Below, piece after piece: positions 42,801 through 51,800 of a stretch of 64,000 nucleotides of DNA. The stretch comes from Cinnamomum chago. Its lineage: Eukaryota > Streptophyta > Magnoliopsida > Laurales > Lauraceae. The translations under genes and the position numbers were made by a program. The notes under the pieces are model-generated. The model saw nothing but the letters and a program-made list of their open reading frames with translations. It made no database searches and was not told the DNA's origin. The DNA lies in NCBI GenBank assembly GCA_038049695.1, contig CP142453.1:3316501-3380500 (forward strand). The letters are read 5' to 3'. The first letter of the stretch is position 1. Every line of letters begins with the position of its first letter.

Positions 42801-45800
42801 AGATTTCTTATAATAAATAAAAAGAGAGGAGAGTTTTTTTAAGAGGGGGAGTGGATTTATTTTGAGCGTTTTAGATTTTCAATGGGTTGGCCCTATTATA
42901 GGCCAACAAAATTATCGTGAGTTCAAGCCTCGACTATCCAGATTTTTTTTTCCTTTTACCTTTAACCTTCTAATAAACCCACTCAAGGAAGATTTAAACC
43001 ACCAGAAATTACTCATTTTGCATGTAGAAATAAGGTATTGCATTATTGATTTGGTAGAATATATTAAATGTATATAATTTATATGTTATCTTCAATTTTT
43101 CATATTTTTCTACACAAAGTATTTTCTTTTATTTTTATATTTTTTCCGAAAAATAACTCCGAAATGTTTCACCGGAATCTGAATCGGCCAAAATATTTCG
43201 ATTTGGAGACCAAACCAAGACGGAAACGAAATTCTCAACTATGGTCAAGGTAGACCCTCATTCCTTAGGGCCCGTTTGGCACTTTACTAGATGAGTAAAA
43301 GTCAAGTAAAGCCTCCATTTTTCAGACAAGGGGTCACATCAATAGCACTTTAATTCAAAATTCGCTCCATCTTTTTCAAAAAAAAAAAAAAGGCCATAAA
43401 ACAACCTCCATTCTCCACTAAAAGACAAAAAAGCTCAACTTTTATATACAAAAAGTCAAAAAGATTCCATACCAAACAACTAAAAACAAAATACCATTAT
43501 ATCCTCATTATATTTTATTCTCTCTTGATTTGATGCTATACTACACTTTATTTTACATGTAAAATTACCAAACAGGCCCTTAGGGGTGAGGCTGGGGGTG
43601 TTACGATTGGATTAGAATTATTCATTTTGGGTCCACTAAGGCGTCATTTGTTTGCATTCATTTACATATGTAAATGATCCACATGCATAATCGTTATGCA
43701 TCATCATGTTAGTTTGCGCTCCATCTACGCATGTGATGCATAAATGAGGTGTGAAAATGGTTTGTAAATAAGGCCATTTTCACACCAACATCTTCACATC
43801 GCAAGAGGTTACAAAGTGTAACACACCTCACTGGCAGTGGTCCAGTATTGGACGCACAGCCAGGTTTTGAATTTGAATCCTATTTGTCGCTTTTTTTATT
43901 GACCTTTGTATGCCCCAAATTCATGATCCGAGCTTTCCATCTTCTTTATAGGGTAAGAACCCCTAAGATGCTTGATTTTATATCTTTAAATCTTCGTGGA
44001 ATTTGAGAAATTTGTGAAAAAAAATCCCCAACCTATATATCTGATTCCCTGCACTTCTGTGGGCCTCCAATTCATGATCCGAACTATTCAATATTATCAT
44101 ATTAATAATGAGTATGATGAGTTCAGTTTCAGATCTAAAATCCTCATGGGCTTTGAGAAATTTGTGAAAATGCTCAAGAAAGATCCAAACACATCTAAAA
44201 ACATTGGATGTGTACTCATTTACTCATGTAAAAATGGTGATTTTGACAAATATGGCAATGTGTTTCTAATGTGTAACATTTACATATGTAAAATCCATTT
44301 TCAGTCCTATGTGTAAAAGGCAAACAACCCCTAACGAGGTTTTTTTTTTTTTGTTGTTGTTGTTGTTGTGGGGGGGGGGGGGGGGGGGGGTGGTGGTGGT
44401 GGTGGTGGTGGGGTGGTGCTGAGAAAATATTATATATTTAAGTTTGGGACAAGTTAGAACTTATGGAGCCATTCATATAATTATGCAGTATAGAGATACA
44501 TACTCTCCAAGGTTACCGCTGATGATGACTGATTCCCACAACTTCATTTCATCTTCACGAAGCTCATCAACTTTATTCTTCTCCCTATATTTCTTATAAA
44601 ATTCCTGTAAGCGAGCAATGTCTTGGCTTCGGTCTATGCTCCCACCATCCCTCTTTGCCAGCTTTTGCTGAAATTTTGTTCAAGATAACAGAAACAAGGA
44701 CAAAAAAATATTATGAATATGCACACTCAATGTGGTGACAGATATAACTTCAGCCACTATGGATCATATTAAGTACAAAGCATGCATCAAATGTTCCAAC
44801 AAGATTCATGGGCCACTTAGTCCCGTCAATTGGCCCATTTAAACATAAGCCACTATTCATTTTATTGAATTTCATTAGTAACCTGTGTAGTTAATAGGGG
44901 AAGCATGTCTTTTATTGCTTTACTTTATTATAAGAGCCGAAACCATTGTTTAAAAGCTCATTAAGACAACTTGGCCAAGTCAAATCGACTCAATGAAAAT
45001 CTAGGGAGACTCGATAGAAAACTAAAAGCACTTAGAACATGATCGAGAAATGAATAACTCAGTAAGACCTTGGTTGATTGGCATGATTGGCCAACATCAT
45101 TGGTGGATCAACCATGACTCAAAACTCAGGGAAAATATATCAAAAGTAACTATATTTTAATTTCTGTATACTTCTATGAATTTTAACCACTTCTTGGCAT
45201 TTTGACTTGGTCAAGACTTGGCCGAGTTTTTAGTCAAGTCAAAATCGTGGCTTTTTAAACATTGGCTAGGACAAAGTAACCTAAGATCTAACCAAGTGGA
45301 CATGACATAGTGATTTTTAAGTCAAGTATGAATCTCAGGTTTTTAAACATTAACTGACTAATATACATACTTATTGTGATGCTGAAATGGTGCGTATGGT
45401 CATTTACACTAAAATGAACAAGTACACATGCTTGCCGAGCTAAACACCCATGGGAGCTTTTGGAATTTATGTTTCTGCATTTGTTTCAGAAAAGGATAAA
45501 AAATGATTTGGGTGAAAAGCCCTGAGTGATTAATAGATGCATATTAGTGAAAAGTGAACTGTGAACCCATTCCCATACATATTGAAGAGAATCCCTAAAG
45601 CATTGAGTCCTAAGCGCTGATTAAGTATACTGTATATGTGTCTTTCTTGACAACAGACTCCCTAAAGCATGAGTCCTGAGCGCATATATTATATTTTATA
45701 TTTTATATATATATATATGTGCGTGCGTGTGTGTTGTCTGTGTTTTAGTTGTTCTTTGTTGACCACTATTTCCTAAGATGGCTCCAAGCAAGCTTCAAGC

Positions 45801-48800
45801 AACTTGATCATGGTCTTTCACATGACTGCTACAAATGCTTTCCTACTAGAGTTGTATGTTCAACATCATAAGTGTTGCTATTCTTTCCATTTATTTAACA
45901 CTAGCAAAACCCCGTGCTATGCACAGATCACGGAACCACCAAATGCACAGACTAATACAAATTATTTTTAATAAATTTATTAATTAGTAAACTTGTGAGT
46001 CCTTTTTGTTGCTAATTTGATCTTTATGTTTTTTTCCAGATGTTTTATTCTTTAGGTGAGGTGTAAATGGGGTTTGATGAAGCTCGGGCACGTGCAGAAA
46101 AAAAATAAAGAAAAGACATATTCACAATAAAACAAAAGAATAAAGCAAGTAGATTTAATTTGAATAACACGGGGTTCACAATATCCTGAACATATTTAAT
46201 TTCAAACCTTTTATTAGACTGGATAGATAGGTTGTGCTTTTATTGCAGAAGTAATCCTACCTATTTGTATCCATTGATCCTTTAAAATTAATTTGTTGCC
46301 AATTAGCACGGGATTTTATTTTGTTAAACGTTGTTTTTGTATTTGGGGTATTTTATAAATTTCTCAAAGATTTTTTTAGTTATTTTATATCATTGTCCTT
46401 TCTGTAAGAGTGTGTTTCAGCTACATATATTGCCATTAAGGTTCATTTTGTCAATATTGTGTAATATATCTTTTTATTTTTATTTTTTTTTGTTTGACCT
46501 AAGTTGGGTTTTTCTCCTTTTATTTTATTTCTTTTGTTTTCTGGATATGGTCATTATATTTTTTTTTTTTTCTTTTTCGTTGACGAGTCTTTTTTTTTTT
46601 TTACCGAGTCATTATACTTATTAAACCCCGTGCTATACAGGGACCCAATGCTAGAGATTCGTACTTAGAAAAGTACGACAAACATATAAATTATACTTGA
46701 ATAATAGTGTCAATGAGTTACATACCACAATTAAAAGGCTTTATAACATCACTTATATCATTAAAAAAAAAAGATAACGCGGAATTATCTATCTAAACCC
46801 CTAACTGCAGTTGAAATTTGTTTACTCTATGCCCTGGTCCATATGTCAATATAGTTTTTTTTTTTTTTCCCCAAGTGAAGCTTCTGTTTGAAGATAGCTC
46901 GATAAAATGTGTTTTTCTTTCAAAGGAAAAATATATTAAATAAAGAATTTCAAAATATATATTACTGGGCCTAATATCAGGCTTGGGTCTCTAATTCATC
47001 ACAGGCTTGCAATTAGACCCAGTACACATCTAGCAACCCAAACTTGGAATTGGGATGAGATTGAGAGCTCTTGATGTGGATTACCATGCATCTGTGAAGG
47101 TGACCCAAATCATCAAATGATATAAGAAATTCATCTAAGCTATAGCGTTGCAGCAAATCATGAAATAGAATTGAGATAAATGAAAGAAAAATGAAGATGA
47201 GAGAGAGATATACAAACATGACATCAAAACAGAATCGTTGATTGGAAATGATGGGATCTCCTTATGTTTTCTTCTCCCTTCTATATATCTCTCCTTCTCC
47301 TCCTCTGCTGTCACTTGATTTCTTTTTTTATTATTATTCTCTGTAATTGAAGTAGTAGATAGGACTAGGAGAGCAGTTATGAATTGGGAAGTTGTTTCTT
47401 TTTGGAGGAATTTGTGCGGGTCAGTTAGTAGAGAAAGAGGAGAGTGGAGAGAGAGAGGAGACTCGGCATGGATAAAGATTTTGATACCTATTTTGATATA
47501 TTTTCTAAAATTAGGATTTGTAGTTTGGAGGACTATGGTTAACCGAAGGCAAAGCACATTCCAATAGAGATATAGATTTAAGTGGAACCCCCTCAGATGA
47601 ATGGGGTCCACAATCTCTACTCTAACCATCCATAAAACCATATGACGCGGGCTGGGACCCATGAATTGCTTGATAAAGATCAAATGATCATAGACCTCAC
47701 AAATTGACCAAACCTAACCTATTTAAGTGGGACCCCAGATGAATGGGGTCCACCATCCCTATTTTAACCGTCCATAAAACCATATTATGCGGGATGGGAC
47801 CCATGAATTGATTAAGAAAGATCAAATGATCATAGACCTAATAAATTGACCAAATATATTTAAGTGGGACCCATATGAATGGGGTCCACCATCTCTATTT
47901 TAACGGTCCATAAAACCATATGATGCGGGCTGGGACCCATTAATTGATTGATAAAGTTAAAGGATCAAATGATTATATACCTCACAAATTGACCAAACCT
48001 AACCTATTTAAGTGGGACCCCCCAGATGAATGAGGTCCACCATCTATATTCTAACCGTCCATAAAACCATATGATGCGGGATGGGACCCATGAATTGCTT
48101 GATAAAGATCAAATTATCAAATGATCATAGACCTCACAAATTGACCAAACATATTTAAGTGGGACCCAGATGAATGGGCTCCACCATCTATATTCTAACT
48201 GTCCATAAAACCATATGATGCAGGCTGACACCCATAAATTGATTGATAAATATCAAAGGATCAAATGATCATAGACCTCACAAATTGACCAAACCTAACC
48301 TATTTAAGTGGGACCATGATGAATGGGGTCCACCATCTATATTCTAACCGTCCATAAAACCATATGATGCAGGATGGGACCCATGAATTGCTTGATAAAG
48401 ATCGAAAGATCAAATGATCATATACCTCACAAATTGACCAAACCTATTTAAGCGGGACGGACCCAAATGAATGGACTCCACCATCTTTATTCTAACTATC
48501 TATAAAACCATATGATGTGGGCTGGGACCCATGAATTGATTGATAAATATCAAAGGATCAAATGATCATAGACCTCACAAATTGACCAAACCTAACCTAT
48601 TTAAGTGGGACCATGATGAATGGAGTCCACCATCTCTATTCTGACTATCCATAAAACCATATGATGCGGGATGGGACACATGAATTGGTTAAGGTATAAT
48701 TTCAAAATATAAATTACTGGTTTGTTGGTTTGAGATATAGATCCTCCAATTGGCTTACTTTAGCTTTTTGTATTTCTGTTATTTTCAATTTTGAATGTTA

Positions 48801-51800
48801 CGGTGGTTTTGAGTTTGTGATTTTATTCTATTTGCCCTAACAAATTTGATTTACTCCCGCGGAGAAAGCAAATGGGTCATCACTCTGGTTTTTTTTTTTT
48901 AGAAGCATCTATTTCTGTAGAATAGATCTGTAAAGTAAATACATTTCTGCATATATTTTAATAATTGCATACTGAGACAACCTTAGTATTATTCTCTAAT
49001 CCCAGAACTGGTCAAGTTTTATTAACATTGATCACATGTGGGCCCCAGCCAACAACTCCAATATCATGAATCCCTCCTTTCGGAGGTGGTCGAGTTTTAT
49101 TAAAATTGATCGCATGTGGGCCCCATCCAAAAACTCCAAAATCATCAATTCTTCCTTTCTTATCCGATGACTAATTGAAAACCCCAAATTTCATAAATCT
49201 AAACAATTTTAGAAATCTGAAACCCAAAGCCCTAAATCAAGATTAGAAACTAAATCCAATCTAGATGATATAACAAAATCAATCCAATTAAACATTGAAT
49301 GTAGAAAATAATAAGGAAGTTGCTTGAAAAGTATAATAGGAAGTTATACTGTTCAGTTATTTTAGAGAGAGGAGAGAGAGGGGAGTGGAGGGTGGATGGA
49401 CATTCTGACAGCTGGCCTGATGTATTCTATGAAATGAGGATTGGTACTTTGGAGGCCTGTGGTTAACTAAAGGCAAACCACATTCCCATAGAGGTATAGA
49501 TAGATACCCTTCAATGTTATCATTCAGAAGTATAGTTTGGAGGTTCCATATGGTCACGACCATTGCACTTTTGTTCAAGCAAGATAGGGAACTGATTTAG
49601 TAGCTCAAACACACAAGTGGGCATACCAGAATCCTATTTATTTGGGTGAGGCCCATGCTTACTTATTGCTGGAACTTGTACAAGTTGGCTAAATTTATTG
49701 GTGAGTGTATATTCGTTGTTGGGAAATATGTAACTTGGTCAGATTGGTCAGACTGAGCCGGTTTAGTCAAGTTCCCTTCTAAATTGCACCAATATGTAAC
49801 AGAAGTTAACCCACCATGAGCAAATAATATACCTTGATGACTGACATTAAACCGGTCTTGAACTGTAAGACACCTCTACCCTCGCTATTGGGGTCCAAAT
49901 TCTGTGCCAATGAATAAGCATGCTCACACACTGCATCAAAGCAACATAAAAACTGTGTGAGAGAGAGAGAGAGAGAGAGAGAATAGTTCAGAAAAGGCAA
50001 CAAAGTTGCTTCATACAAAAATCAGTACATATACTAAATATGAAAAGGTACACCATGCAAAATCTTCTTATGGTCTATGTTCAATTTTTATTTAATTTTT
50101 TTTTTTGAACAGTTAAAACCCAAGTGTTCTAGATATTGTTAGATGTATAAATAATGAACAGAAAAGATTATTTTAGAGAAGGCCCATGACAGGATAGTTA
50201 ACTTGGCAAACATTGATGAAAACACACATCCCAAGACATGTTTGTGCAACACCAAGGATTACTTGGTAGCACAAAAAAGCCTTTGATTTACTGTTTTTGC
50301 TATTTTTTTGTTGTTTGGTTTAGAGCTTTTCCACAAGGAAAGAGAAAATCTTTAACTTTGTTTTTTCCTCAATTACGTGGAAAACCATTTCCCATTTGAG
50401 GGGATAGGGATTGATTTTCTGCGGCAGTATGAAAATGAAATCTGCATTGCCAAAGAATTCCGGAGACGCAAAATTGCATCCAGAGTGTCGTACTTGTATA
50501 GATCATTCAAGATGTATAATGGGCAGTCATGGGTGTAAGAACTATGTGATGAGAAATGTAAGTTCCCTACTGGGGTGGATTAAACCAGGGGTCCACTTTG
50601 AGCCTCTATTTATTTTCCTTGGTTCTGGACACCTGGTGGAAACAGTAGGACCCATGTGTGTAATGTTATGTGTAATAACCAACGCTAATCATAGGAGAAA
50701 TTATGTAATTAGGTTGATTGAGATTAGATTATTTATTTCCCACAATTAGACATGGATAGCAAGCACTGATTCATTGTGATATTCTGGGCCTCTGATTGGG
50801 CTTTGATAGTAGACTAATTGGATTCATTAAATTCCTATATAAACAACAGTCGACCACACAATGTGCTGAGACCTTTTCTGCAATCTGCCAATATGGTATC
50901 AGAGCCTAGATTTCTATAGGGTGTTTTGGAAGCTATGAGAGATTGACATCTATTATCTCTCCCATTTTCTCTAAAAGAACTGATAGTTCTTCGTTTAGAG
51001 GCTGATCCGAGTTCCGATCATCATAAGAAGGGTAATTTTGAATCTCTAAACGCCAAGACGTTTAGTGGGCCATGTAGATACAGTCAACTGCTCAGCTCTG
51101 AGTTTTTGGGCTATTTCTTTTGATTTTCAGTTCTTATCTAACCTCAAACCCTTTGTGAAGACACTATAGCAAATAACATCATCTTGGCACAGTTTATTGT
51201 GAATCATTTTTTTTACTTGATCACTCATTAATTTCTGTGATTGAATTTGTGATTGGAAGAATAACCTTTTTTTATTGAGAATTTATGTGATTAAATTTGT
51301 GATTGGAAGACTAACTTTTTTTTTATTGAGAATTACTGTGCATGAAGACATCTATTCTCATTTAAAATGGAGAAAGGAGACATTATCCCTGTCAAGTTGA
51401 ATGGTAAAAATTATATGGGATTGTCTTTCCATCTCGAGCATTTTGTAAAAGGACAGGGACTTGGAGGATATTTAGATGGGACTACGTCACCTTCCTTAGA
51501 TGAGAAATCCGAAGCCCTTGGAGCCAAAATAATTTCAAAGTGGTTAAATGGATTCTCAATTCCATTAAGCCATGCATTGCTCTATCCCTACAGTCCTTTG
51601 CCAAAGCCTCAATCATGTGGAAGCACTTACAGAAATTGTATCGCCAGACCAATAAGGCCCAAAAAATTTATTTAGATGCAAAATTAGCCAAAAACTGTCA
51701 AGGGGATAAAACAGTGTGAGAATACTGCAGCATCCTTCTTACTTAATGGAATGAAAAGGATTCTATGATCCTTGCTTCTGTACCTTCAGAATCTATAGCT

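Noticed and set aside
43830-43885. tRNA gene
   Set aside because: Only a box-A-like and a box-B-like word are present; no cloverleaf could be drawn. Possibly a SINE scrap inside the MITE.
46610-46665. A clean second Helitron 3' end
   Set aside because: The hairpin-like and CACGGGG words are there, but CTRR is missing; kept only as a hint of nesting.
47577-48690. CRISPR array
   Set aside because: Whole ~146-bp units repeat without unique spacers, in a plant intron; no cas genes.
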